Shown piece by piece: positions 54,046-62,678 of a DNA stretch of 64,000 nucleotides. Source of the stretch: Candidatus Arsenophonus triatominarum. GTDB lineage: Bacteria > Pseudomonadota > Gammaproteobacteria > Enterobacterales > Enterobacteriaceae. Where the stretch lies: positions 62,001 through 126,000 of the forward strand of contig NZ_LWMI01000006.1 in the NCBI RefSeq assembly GCF_001640365.1. The letters run 5' to 3'. Position numbers and translations under genes: made by a program. The first letter of the stretch is position 1. Every line of letters starts with the position of its first letter. The notes under the pieces are model-generated. The model had not been told where the DNA came from, made no database searches, and was given only the letters and a program-made list of their open reading frames with translations.

Positions 54046-54714
54046 ATGGAATTAGTTAAAGAGTTTTTTTGCACTCTGGCATCAAGATTACAATATGCTA
54101 ATGAATCCTTCATTTAGTATGGGCTATCGACATTATATTATTTATAATATTATTTTTGGAAAATGGAATATTACCTGCCGCTTTTTTACCCGGTGACAGT
54201 TTACTTATTCTAGTAGGCGTCCTAATAGCTAAAGGCACTATCAATTATCCATTGACAGTTATTATCTTAACCGCAGGCACCAGTTTGGGTTGCTGGGTAG
54301 GCTATCTTCAGGGTAAATGGCTAGAAAATAATAAAATTGTGCAAAGCTGGCTTTCTCATTTACCTGAACATTATCACCAACGTGCTTATGGCCTGTTTCA
54401 TCGCCATGGCTTGGCAGCGCTGCTTATTGGCCGCTTTTTTGCTTTTATCAGGACCATCCTACCTACCATCGCCGGCCTATCCGGTTTACCTGATAAACGC
54501 TTCCAGTTTTTTAATTGGCTTAGTGGATTACTTTGGGTATTGATTTTAACCACTATTGGTTATGTATTCGGTAAAAGCCCACTCTTTCAATCAATACTAG
54601 GAACGCCAAATCATGAGTATTTTGATGCTGATCCCGGTTGTTTTGCTTTTTATTGGCACAATAGGCAGTATAGCCGTAGTACTAAAGAAAAAATTTAAGC
54701 GCCGTAATCCCTAA
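54046..54714 (+). pseudogene. yqjA: DedA-family protein YqjA, several frameshifts
   Basis: YqjA is an inner-membrane DedA protein needed, with its homologue YghB, for envelope function and alkaline tolerance in E. coli. ATG at 54046 reads MELVKEFF; an extra T in a T7 run then shifts the frame (correct reading ALWHQDYNML, NPSFSMG). A second break near 54122 leads into [20 protein letters not shown] and the well-kept core ([21 protein letters not shown]). A third break near 54605 replaces [20 protein letters not shown] and KKKFKRRNP. Three lesions make loss of function likely, although the core frame is open for 180 codons. Confidence 0.85.
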
Positions 54715-54938
54715 ATCCAACCTAACTTAATGCTGTTGCCTACTTTCCTGGTAACAGCATAGCTTTCGGTCAAACCGTTTATCAAATTTTCATACCAGTA
54801 TAATTATTTTTATATTTCAATATAACAAATTTTAAATTACCTTAAATGAGATATAGATTGATTTTATTGGTTCTTTTACTATTCTCAAAGAATAAGAGTG
54901 ATAAAAATTAACATTATTTATTGAGAGAGGTTAACGTT

Positions 54939-55235
54939 ATGAAAAATACCGAAAACCTGCGTACAGAATTAAAATCATTAGCGGATTCTTTGGAAGAAGT
55001 TTTGCACAATACAGAAAATAAATCCAAAGCAGAAATTGACAAAATTCGCCGTAAAGCAGAAAAAGCGTTAGATGATTCTCGCCAAAAACTGAGTGATGTA
55101 GGCGGTAAAATTATTCATCAAACTAAGGAAGTTGCCGGCCGTGCTGATGATTATGTACATGAAAATCCATGGACAGGTGTTGGTGTTGGTGCCGTTGTCG
55201 GGCTTATATTAGGCATTTTACTGGCTAAACGTTAA
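54939..55235 (+). CDS. yqjD: YqjD/ElaB family ribosome-associated membrane protein (DUF883)
   Basis: A 98-aa protein: a long charged helix (ELKSLADSLEEVLHNTENKS, KAEIDKIRRKAEKALDDSRQ) and a C-terminal membrane anchor with glycine zipper (NPWTGVGVGAVVGLILGILL). In E. coli YqjD anchors ribosomes to the inner membrane in stationary phase. Start at 54939 after GAGAGG. It leads the yqjD-yqjE-yqjK run, 1 bp before yqjE. Confidence 0.93.
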   Translation: MKNTENLRTELKSLADSLEEVLHNTENKSKAEIDKIRRKAEKALDDSRQKLSDVGGKIIHQTKEVAGRADDYVHENPWTGVGVGAVVGLILGILLAKR

Positions 55236-55236
55236 T

Positions 55237-55644
55237 ATGCGAGAAAATCAACATCCAGATGGACCGGCTAAAGGCTTGCTAAGCACCTTACAACGAATAG
55301 GTTCTATTCTTATTAATATGGTTGAGACAAGGCTGCAACTTGTTGCAGTCGAACTCGAACAAGAAAAGCAGACCTTTGTCCAACTGATTTTATTAGCCGG
55401 CACCACATTACTATTGATCGCATTTGGCCTTATGAGTTTGCTGGTATTAATTTTTCTCATGGTTGATCCAGCCTATCGTATACAAGTCGTTGCGATTACA
55501 ACCGCTGTTTTACTTATCCTAGCGTTATTAGGTACTTGCTGGACATTAAAAATAGCCCATAGCAAGACTCTATTAGCCGCAACCCGTGAACAATTAAAAC
55601 AGGATATCAAACAGTTAAAACAGAATGAAGATGAAACTGAGTAA
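55237..55644 (+). CDS. yqjE: YqjE family membrane protein (DUF1469)
   Basis: A 135-aa protein with an amphipathic start (ETRLQLVAVELEQEKQTF) and two membrane helices (LILLAGTTLLLIAFGLMSLL and IQVVAITTAVLLILALLGTC). This is the standard YqjE layout; the function is unknown. It overlaps yqjK by 20 bp. Confidence 0.92.
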   Translation: MRENQHPDGPAKGLLSTLQRIGSILINMVETRLQLVAVELEQEKQTFVQLILLAGTTLLLIAFGLMSLLVLIFLMVDPAYRIQVVAITTAVLLILALLGTCWTLKIAHSKTLLAATREQLKQDIKQLKQNEDETE

Positions 55645-55927
55645 ACGTAAACAACTGGTATTAAAAAAGCAGCAATTGTTGACTAATATTCAACAGCAAC
55701 GTAATGCGTTATCAGCTACGTCTGAACATTGGTTAACAATTACTGCATCTTATGATCGTACCTGGCAAAAAATGTTAGTTTTCAAACCACTGCTCATTGC
55801 TAGTTTTTCATTAATTGCACTCTATAATATCCGTCATCCTAAAAAACTTTATCGACTCAGTCGACGAGCTATCGGTGTTTGGGGGATAGCAAAAACTATA
55901 CAAACATTTATAGCCAAAAAAGCGTAA
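55625..55927 (+). CDS. yqjK: YqjK-like protein
   Basis: A 100-aa basic protein (LSKRKQLVLKKQQLLTNIQQ, SYDRTWQKML, IRHPKKLYRLSRRAIGVWG) like YqjK, with one weak membrane segment (LLIASFSLIALYNI). It starts inside the end of yqjE, suggesting coupling; a second ATG at 55631 is possible. The function is unknown. Confidence 0.9.
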   Translation: MKMKLSKRKQLVLKKQQLLTNIQQQRNALSATSEHWLTITASYDRTWQKMLVFKPLLIASFSLIALYNIRHPKKLYRLSRRAIGVWGIAKTIQTFIAKKA

Positions 55928-56014
55928 TCCATTTACGAATTGATAATAACAATTCACTCCTTTTAGACAAAAAACTATTCTCGATTAATTCATTCAATTT
56001 TTTTGCATAATAGA

Positions 56015-56206
56015 CACGAGTTTCGCACAAGAATATAAAATTCCAGAAATGGCTTAAAAGCAATGGTTAATTTGCAAGTTACTAAAACGTATAAATTTGT
56101 TTAAATTACAATAAGTTGCTTTTAATTTATAAGATTTTGTCTATTTATATATTATGCTGAATTAAACTTAAAAATAGAGCGTTTTTTTATTGGTGCGAAA
56201 CTCGTG
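56015..56206 (+). mobile_element. MITE-A copy 11
   Basis: A 192-bp copy with perfect duplication ATAGA (56010-56014 and 56207-56211). It lies next to the IS5-type element. Confidence 0.95.
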
Positions 56207-56213
56207 ATAGATT

Positions 56214-57249
56214 AAAATAGTTGCTGAATAGAGACTTGCATTTTTTGTCACGCTATAGACAATAAAAAGAGGTTTAACTTAGAAAATAACGGTTTGAAAT
56301 GATCAACAAAGAGCGGTTGTTACGAGATAATCGTTTATGTAAAGCAATCATTGGATTATCAGTCGAAGAATTGAAAAATTTAGCCGCTGAATTTTCAGCT
56401 TGTTATTTGATTTATCGGAAAAAGAATCGAAAAGATCACGAGCGGCAGATGGGTGCAGGGCAGAAAGGATTTATCCCAACCCCATTAGATAAACTGCTTT
56501 TTATTTTATTGTATTTAAAATGTTATCCGACCTATGATTTGCAAGGACTTCTTTTTGGTTTAGATAGAACACGGGTATGTCGCTGGGTAAAAATATTATT
56601 GCCGGTTTTAGAGATGACCTTGGGGCGAGAATGTGTTTTGCCCGCTCGTCAAATTCGCTCTGCTGAGGAATTTTTTCGCGCCTTTCCTGGAGTTAAAGAC
56701 GTCTTTATTGATGGGACAGAGCGACCTGTCCAAAAGCCTAAGAATCTGCGTCGGCGAAAAAAATGTATTCGGGAAAGAAAAGACAGACCACTCGAAAAGG
56801 GCTTATTATGACTGACGAAACGAGGAAAATTGGATTTATCCCCATGATCAAAAATGGGCGCCGTCACGATAAACGCTTACTCGATAAAGTCGATATAATT
56901 CGCCATATTCCCCCTGAGGTAACCATCTGGGCCGATACCGGTTTTCAAGGTATAGATAAACAGCATCCTAATACACAAATCCCAAAAAAAGGAACTCGAA
57001 AAAGACCTTTATCGCCTGAACAAAAACAAGAAAATAAAATAATCTCGGGCATCCGTATTACGGTTGAACACGCCATCGCGGGTATCAAGCGCCTAGGTTG
57101 TATGACCCAAATTTTACGGAATCGTAGACCCTTTATTGATGATACCTTTTTACTCCTTAGTGCCGGTCTTTGGAATTTCCATCTCAGAACAGCCTAAAAT
57201 TTACTTCAATCACCGAAATACCCTTATTTCACTATTAAGCAACACGCTT
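56214..57249 (+). mobile_element. IS5-family element, copy 3 (frameshifted transposase)
   Basis: A 1036-bp copy with both ends. The transposase (56299 onward) is split near 56760 by a 7-A run in place of 8 A. The flanks differ (ATT left, AGT right) and the right flank is IS481 sequence, so this copy is not a simple insertion. Confidence 0.92.
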
Positions 57250-57685
57250 AGTATCTGTCAGGTTAAATTTGATTTAAATCTTTTTCTCTCCAAAGTTGTT
57301 TTCCCTCGTATAAAGTTGCCAATCGTTGATAGCGAGATAAAGTTGATAATCGTGATGCTCAACTTTACCACAATACTGACTGCCTCTGTCCGTCAGTATA
57401 CGTAAAATCGGTAATCCATGCTGAGTGTAAAAAGGCAGAACCTTGTCATTTAATAAATCTGCCGCCGTTATCCCGCTTTTCGTTGCGTAAAGCTTACAAT
57501 GAACGATTTACTGTAAGTATCAATGTAAGTCTGTTGATAAACACGACCAACGCCTTTTAAATGACCGGCATAAAAAGTGTCCTGTGACCCCAAATAACCC
57601 TGATGTGCTGTTTCAATCTCACCATTGGCCTCATCATCCTGTGCTTTTTTTTTCGAGTGCGCTGATTTGTGATTCTGACAGGATA

Positions 57686-58566
57686 TAGCTAGGCGACTTA
57701 ATTTTGATTACAGCATATGTATTAAAAACAGGTCATCGATAGTGCATCCTGTTTCCATCTTTTTACGTTTAGCTTGAGACCATTTATGTTCTATAGGATT
57801 TAAATCTGGTGAATACACAGGCAAATATTCTATCTGGTGTCCTGCGTTTATAATTGCCTGTTCAATATTCTTACCTTTGTGAAAGCTAGCGTTGTCCATA
57901 AAAATAACAGAATTTTCAGGAAGTTCTGGGAGCAATATTTTTGTGATCCAAACATAAAAAACATCACGATTAATATTGCAATCAAATAATCCGATAGCAA
58001 AAAGGGTTGTTCCCAATAAAGCGCCAATAACATTTGTTCTTCCCTTAGCACCCCAGTTTTTCAGGCCAAAACAACGGTGACCTTTTGGGGAATAGCCGTG
58101 AGTTCGTGGAGTGTCATGTGAAAAACCACTTTCATCAATAAAAACAACAGATTTATCTTTTTTTTCATACTGTTGTCTTTTTTGCTGATGTGCCAGCCTG
58201 TCGCTTTCGTTGGTTTTTGGATGGAATAGAGTTTTTTTTATAGGTTAATCCCAGCTTTTTAAGGGATTGCCAAATAGTCTTTTTACAAACACCGAATCGC
58301 TCTGCCCGTTCCTTTTGGTAAGCATCTGGATACTGTTCCACATCTTTTGCTAAAGCATTTTTATCGAGCTTCCTCTTACGTGGCGTTGAATTTTTTGGCT
58401 CTGGTCGTTTAAGCCAACGTACTAAAGACGCTTTTCCAATACGGAATTGTTTCGCAGTTTCTCGAATTGTTAAACCTTCGGCTTTCCTTACAGATATTAC
58501 TTTACGTCGAAAATCAATTGTATAACTCATAACACACCTTGTAATCAAAATTAAGTCGCCTAGCTA
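57686..58566 (-). mobile_element. IS630-family element, copy 6
   Basis: A complete 881-bp copy in minus orientation, TA on both sides, inside the IS481 element. Removing it restores IS481 coding sequence, so this is a simple insertion. Confidence 0.95.
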
Positions 58567-58629
58567 TAATCCCTTCTGTCGATATTTTATCTTCTAGCGC
58601 CTTTAGACGTTTTTTAAAATTTTCAAGAT

Positions 58630-58821
58630 CACGAGTTTCGCACAGGCATATAAAATTCCAGAAATGGCTTAAAAGCAATGGTTAATTTGCAAGTTACTAA
58701 AACGTATAAATTTGTTTAAATTACAATAAGTTGCTTTTAATTTATAAGATTTTGTCTATTTATATATTATGCTGAATTAAACTTAAAAATAGAGCGTTTT
58801 TTTATTGGTGCGAAACTCGTG
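58630..58821 (+). mobile_element. MITE-A copy 12
   Basis: A 192-bp copy in the IS481 transposase with perfect duplication AAGAT (58625-58629 and 58822-58826). Confidence 0.95.
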
Positions 58822-59259
58822 AAGATGATGACGTAGCCAAATAGAACGAACACCACTTCCCGAAACAAAAATTCCTTTTTTTCTTAGTTCATTACTACTG
58901 CGGTGTTGTCCGTGTGCAGGGTATTCAATCGCATACTCAACTACAGCGCTTTCAATCTGTTCATCTACTCTATTTTTTACGTTAGGTACCCGTCGATTTT
59001 GATTAATTAAGGCATCGATCCCACCATCGTTAACAAGCTCTTGATAGCGATAGAAAGTATCTCGGGATACCCCCATAATCTTACAGGCTTTTGAGACGTT
59101 ATTAAGCTCTTCAGCAAGGTTAAGTAACCCGACTTTATGTTTGTGATAGGATTATTTGTTTGATACATAGAATTACCTTTTATTCTATTATCTAATGATG
59201 TTAATTAAAACCGGTAACTCTCTTTTTTAAATCAGAATTGTCAGATTAAGTTAAGACTA

Positions 59260-59302
59260 ATATGTATTAGTATACCCAAATTAGGTTTGTGCGAAACTCG
59301 TG
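59260..59302 (+). mobile_element. IS701-like right-end relic
   Basis: The sequence TACCCAAATTAGGTTTGTGC followed by GAAACTCGTG equals the right end of the IS701-like element. It joins an IS481 end to the gntP-type fragment. Confidence 0.8.
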
Positions 59303-59609
59303 TTGTATTAGCTGCTGCTGTACGTATTATTCAAGGTTCAGCGACGGTAGCTTGTTTAACGACTATTGGACTTATATTGCCGGTGCTCAGTGAGTTAGGT
59401 TATTCTGGCGCGCAATTTTAGCCGCTTTGGCAGTTTGTATATCTGGCGGCTCAATAGTACTAAGCCATGTAAATGACTCTGGATTTTTGTTGTTTAGTAA
59501 GTTTACTGGTGCTACCGAGGGTCCGACATTAAAAACTTGGACTTTAATGGAAACTATTTTAGGGACTGTTGGGGTGATTATAGGTATGCTATTTTTTGTT
59601 TTTCTTTGA
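59303..59609 (+). pseudogene. GntP-family gluconate/D-serine-type permease, C-terminal relic
   Basis: Reads VLAAAVRIIQGSATVACLTT, ILPVLSELGYSGAQF, then, after one missing T (stop at 59418), AALAVCISGGSIVLSHVNDS and GFLLFSKFTGATEGPTLKTW, TLMETILGTVG. RxxQGSATVA and LSHVNDSGF are hallmarks of the GntP transporter family (gluconate, D-serine and similar acids). About three quarters of the gene is missing upstream at the IS701-like end. The substrate cannot be told from this piece. Confidence 0.82.
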
Positions 59610-59679
59610 AGTTAGTGAATAAAATGAATTTTAAATGATGCTATTGTGTTAGGGATTAGGGTGTTAACATTTAAAAAAT

Positions 59680-59722
59680 AATAAAATCCACACATTTATT
59701 ATGTATGGATTTTATTTTTAGT
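59680..59722. terminator. bidirectional terminator between the permease relic and bax
   Basis: The inverted repeat AATAAAATCCACACA ... TGTATGGATTTTATTTTT, with A and T tracts, can stop transcription from both sides. Confidence 0.7.
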
Positions 59723-59742
59723 AATTATTACAGCAAAGTTGA

Positions 59743-60540
59743 TTAAATATGCTTTGTCATATTCTGCTGAACTTGGGTGATTAACTCTTCGTTACTTGAG
59801 AACATATTTTGTAAATAACGATTATATTTATCTCCAAGTTGTGAGTAGTTTTTCAGATTATCAATTAATACACTGGTATTTAATGAATTCTGAGTTCTAC
59901 GCTGCTGTGCGCGTGAATTGCGCAATAACTGATAGGCATTATTGGTATTCAAATTTCTTAAGTATGCATTGACAGATGCATCGACAGATGAATAAACCGC
60001 ATAGCCTTTGATGGTACCTGGACTGTAGGTACATTTACGACCGCATTTCATGCCAAACAAATTATTATTTTTCTGTGCTAAGCCAGAAGCTCCCCAACCT
60101 GATTCTGTTGCTGCTTGGGTAACAACAAAATGGGTAGGAACAATATCAATACGACTTAACAGCTTGTTCCAGTTTAAGCTAGCAGGTGAACTGCATTGTA
60201 TATTATAACTGGTACAAATTTGATTTAATCGTTGTTTATCAGCAGCGTTCCAATTTTTATTGTAACGTTTGGATAATAACCACTGGCGATCTTGCATGAT
60301 GTTGTAGTTGTACTTTTCAATTATTGGGACAATCGCTTTTAAAAACGCTTTCTTGCGAGCAGCTCCTGAAGGGTATTTTCGTATATCAGGCAGACGAGTT
60401 AGTTCTTTTGTCTGCACAGGTTTGTGATAATACTCTTTTAGAGACAAACTCGTACTGGTTGATGAATAACTAAAATTAGTTGAAAACAATAACACCAAGA
60501 AAGCGAAGACGGCGTTAGTCCTCATCGTTCGAGAGGGCAT
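59743..60540 (-). CDS. bax: Bax-like glucosaminidase-domain protein
   Basis: Similar to E. coli Bax, a probable endo-beta-N-acetylglucosaminidase acting on peptidoglycan in the periplasm. Start at 60540 (MPSRTMRTNAVFAFLVLLFS, after GAGGAGAAGCGCC) gives a signal peptide. Conserved parts: LPDIRKYPSGAARKKAFLKA, NWNAADKQRL, and the catalytic domain QAATESGWGASGLAQKNNNL plus FGMKCGRKC and VYSSVDASVNAYLRNLNT. The 265-aa product is intact. Confidence 0.93.
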   Translation of the reverse strand: MPSRTMRTNAVFAFLVLLFSTNFSYSSTSTSLSLKEYYHKPVQTKELTRLPDIRKYPSGAARKKAFLKAIVPIIEKYNYNIMQDRQWLLSKRYNKNWNAADKQRLNQICTSYNIQCSSPASLNWNKLLSRIDIVPTHFVVTQAATESGWGASGLAQKNNNLFGMKCGRKCTYSPGTIKGYAVYSSVDASVNAYLRNLNTNNAYQLLRNSRAQQRRTQNSLNTSVLIDNLKNYSQLGDKYNRYLQNMFSSNEELITQVQQNMTKHI

Positions 60541-60603
60541 GGCGCTTCTCCTCGTTTCAAGTTGAACAAAATTTGCACAAATCCTAGCAGATAAATTTAA
60601 CAA

Positions 60604-60781
60604 GTGCTACTTATTATTGGCTATTTATTAATTAAACTTTAGTTTAAATTTGTTAATTTTAATTAAAAAATTTTTATCATTATTTTACAATAAGTTATAT
60701 TTTGATGAAACATTAAGATAGTTAAACTTATTTAATTAATTACATGGGGGACTACTATATTTTTAGCAGAAATTAATGATT
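60604..60781. promoter_or_regulatory. bax upstream region
   Basis: Very AT-rich, with no gene visible. It should hold the bax promoter. Confidence 0.4.
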
Positions 60782-61257
60782 TTATCGCTGCTTTAATTCC
60801 AAATTATCGCAAATTTCAGTAAATTTTGCTATTTGTGGAAAGTCTTCACGTGTCCAATAACCATTTTTAGCTAGTAAGGCAGTAGAATATTTTGTTGGCC
60901 ACAGCTGTAGTAGTTGCGCAAATTGGGATAGCTTATAGTGTTTATAATTCTTAGGAAGTGACAATTTGTGTCCGTGTTGGATATTTTTTGGCGGCATGAT
61001 TGGTATACGTGTACTCTGGTTTCATAGTCTCGTTTTAGGACCAGAAATTTTTCAGGGACATGCATTTTGCTATTCCACCATAGATTATCTATTTGATCGA
61101 ACATTTGTTTGGTTTCGTTTTTAGCGTAAGCGCCTAATTCTTTTAACGCTAATGGTAATATTTTAGCCATGGCTACACTAAATTGAGTCACTGAACTGGC
61201 CTGACCTTGTAAAATCAATGTAAGGGCAATACGAGGACCTAACAGGTTGGAATAGAG
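60782..61257 (-). pseudogene. unrecognised protein, 5'-truncated and frameshifted
   Basis: I do not recognise this protein. The minus strand reads LTLILQGQASSVTQFSVAMA, KILPLALKELGAYAKNETKQ, MFDQIDNLWWNSKMHVPEKF and LVLKRDYETRVHVY, after which the likely continuation lies in another frame (IMPPKNIQHGHKLSLPKNYK, LLQLWPTKYSTALLAKNGYW) ending LELKQR at 60782. The join is near 61000. The start is replaced by MITE-A copy 13. The start of the remaining part looks like a soluble domain without membrane helices. No function is proposed. Confidence 0.5.
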
Positions 61258-61450
61258 CACGAGTTTCGCACAGGCATATTAAAATTCCAGAAATGGCTTA
61301 AAAGCAATGGTTAATTTGCAAGTTACTAAAACGTATAATTTTGTGTAAATTACAATAAGTTGCTTTTAATTTATAAGATTTTGTCTATTTATATATTATG
61401 CTGAATTAAACTTAAAAATAGAGCGTTTTTTTATTGGTGCGAAACGCGTG
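61258..61450 (+). mobile_element. MITE-A copy 13
   Basis: A 193-bp copy with one extra T and a change in the right repeat (CGCGTG). The flanks AGAG and TAATC do not match, so a rearrangement or deletion happened here. Confidence 0.9.
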
Positions 61451-61681
61451 TAATCAATAACCAAATTACTGGCCAGACACTGGTAAAAATACGTTAAATT
61501 TCTAATATTAGAGACAAGCTTGCTGATTAGACTAAAATTTTGCTGCTAATTGCTATGAAATGTTTATAATATCGCTCTTTGTCGTCAAAATAAACGTTTT
61601 CATTATGAGAAAAAGATGACAAACTATTAGCATCAAGTTATGTTGTCTAATTATCAATTATCAGTCGGAGATACCCGCAAA
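61451..61681. promoter_or_regulatory. aroQ-accBC promoter region
   Basis: About 230 bp before aroQ. In related bacteria accBC has a long leader and autoregulation by AccB; no specific site is identified. MITE-A copy 13 borders it on the left. Confidence 0.4.
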
Positions 61682-62179
61682 ATGGCAAAAGATTTCCACA
61701 TTTTGCTGCTAAATGGCCCAAATTTAAATATGCTGGGGACTAGAGAACCACTATTCTATGGTGCTCTTACACTTCAGGATATTGTTAACCAAACGAGCCA
61801 AAAAGCAAAACAATTAGGAGTTAAATTAAGTCATTTTCAATCTAATGCGGAACATGAGCTTATTAATGAAATCCATCAAGCTCAAGGGAAAGTCGACTTT
61901 ATATTGATTAACCCTGCAGCATTAACGCATACTAGTGTGGCAGTACGAGATGCAATATTAAGCGTTGCCATTCCTTTTTATGAGATCCACCTTACTAATA
62001 TTTATGCACGTGAGTCATTTAGGCATCACTCCTATCTCTCCGATATTGCAAACGGCGTCATCTGTGGTTTCCATGCTGATGGTTATATTTTTGCATTAGA
62101 AGCCGCGGTTAAATTCTTATTAAATATTGAAGAATTAGCAACCATTGATGAATCCCAACCTAATAAATGTAAAGAATAA
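61682..62179 (+). CDS. aroQ: type II 3-dehydroquinate dehydratase
   Basis: AroQ converts 3-dehydroquinate to 3-dehydroshikimate in the shikimate pathway. The start at 61682 ([20 protein letters not shown], after GGAGATACCC) gives 165 aa; family members are near 150. Active-site pieces: REPLFYG with the catalytic Tyr, [23 protein letters not shown] with the catalytic His, [11 protein letters not shown]. The tail after FLLNIEE is longer than usual. It lies 17 bp before accB, the order seen in Yersinia-type genomes. Confidence 0.96.
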   Translation: MAKDFHILLLNGPNLNMLGTREPLFYGALTLQDIVNQTSQKAKQLGVKLSHFQSNAEHELINEIHQAQGKVDFILINPAALTHTSVAVRDAILSVAIPFYEIHLTNIYARESFRHHSYLSDIANGVICGFHADGYIFALEAAVKFLLNIEELATIDESQPNKCKE

Positions 62180-62196
62180 AAATGCGGAATTAGCTT

Positions 62197-62667
62197 ATGG
62201 ATATTCGTAAAATTAAAAAATTGATTGAGCTTGTTGAAGAATCTGGCATTTCTGAACTAGAAATTTCGGAAGGTGAAGAATCAGTGCGTATTAGCCGTAC
62301 AATCGTGCAGAATTTACCAAATTTACAACAGTATATGGCAGCGCCAACCACGCATCAACCGGCTTTAGCAAACGCCATAGCACCTTCTCAAATTTTACCT
62401 GAAACAACAAATGAGAAAAAAGCAGAAATCAGTGGTTATACTGTTCGCTCGCCAATGGTAGGTACCTTCTACCGAGCACCAAGTCCAGAAGCAAAACCAT
62501 TTGTTGAAGTCGGTCAAACGGTTAAGCTAGGGGATCCTCTATGTATTGTCGAAGCGATGAAAATGATGAATCAGATCGAAGCAGACAAAGCAGGTGTAGT
62601 TAAAGCAATTCTGCTGGAAAATGGAGAAGCGGTTGAATTTGACGAGCCATTGGTTATCATCGAATAA
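62197..62667 (+). CDS. accB: biotin carboxyl carrier protein of acetyl-CoA carboxylase
   Basis: AccB carries biotin in acetyl-CoA carboxylase, the committed step of fatty-acid synthesis. The 156-aa protein has the N-terminal helix ([20 protein letters not shown]), a linker rich in Pro and Ala, and the biotinyl domain with the modified Lys in [15 protein letters not shown]. The length matches E. coli. It is 11 bp before accC. Confidence 0.98.
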   Translation: MDIRKIKKLIELVEESGISELEISEGEESVRISRTIVQNLPNLQQYMAAPTTHQPALANAIAPSQILPETTNEKKAEISGYTVRSPMVGTFYRAPSPEAKPFVEVGQTVKLGDPLCIVEAMKMMNQIEADKAGVVKAILLENGEAVEFDEPLVIIE

Positions 62668-62678
62668 CGAGGCATCCT

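Larger units (their letters stand above)
57250..59259 (-). mobile_element. IS481-family element, nested with IS630 and MITE-A
   Basis: Minus-strand transposase from about 59170: VGLLNLAEELNNVSKACKIM (frame break near the start), GVSRDTFYRYQELVNDGGID, RSIWLRHHLENFKKRLKALE (restored by removing the MITE), DKISTEG, the IS630 insertion, SESQISALEKK, a frameshift in A9, then QGYLGSQDTFYAGHLKGVGR and DRGSQYCG-type core. An internal deletion near 57310 removes the C-terminal part. The right terminus TGTCAGATTAAGTTAAGACT lies at 59239-59259. Confidence 0.88.
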
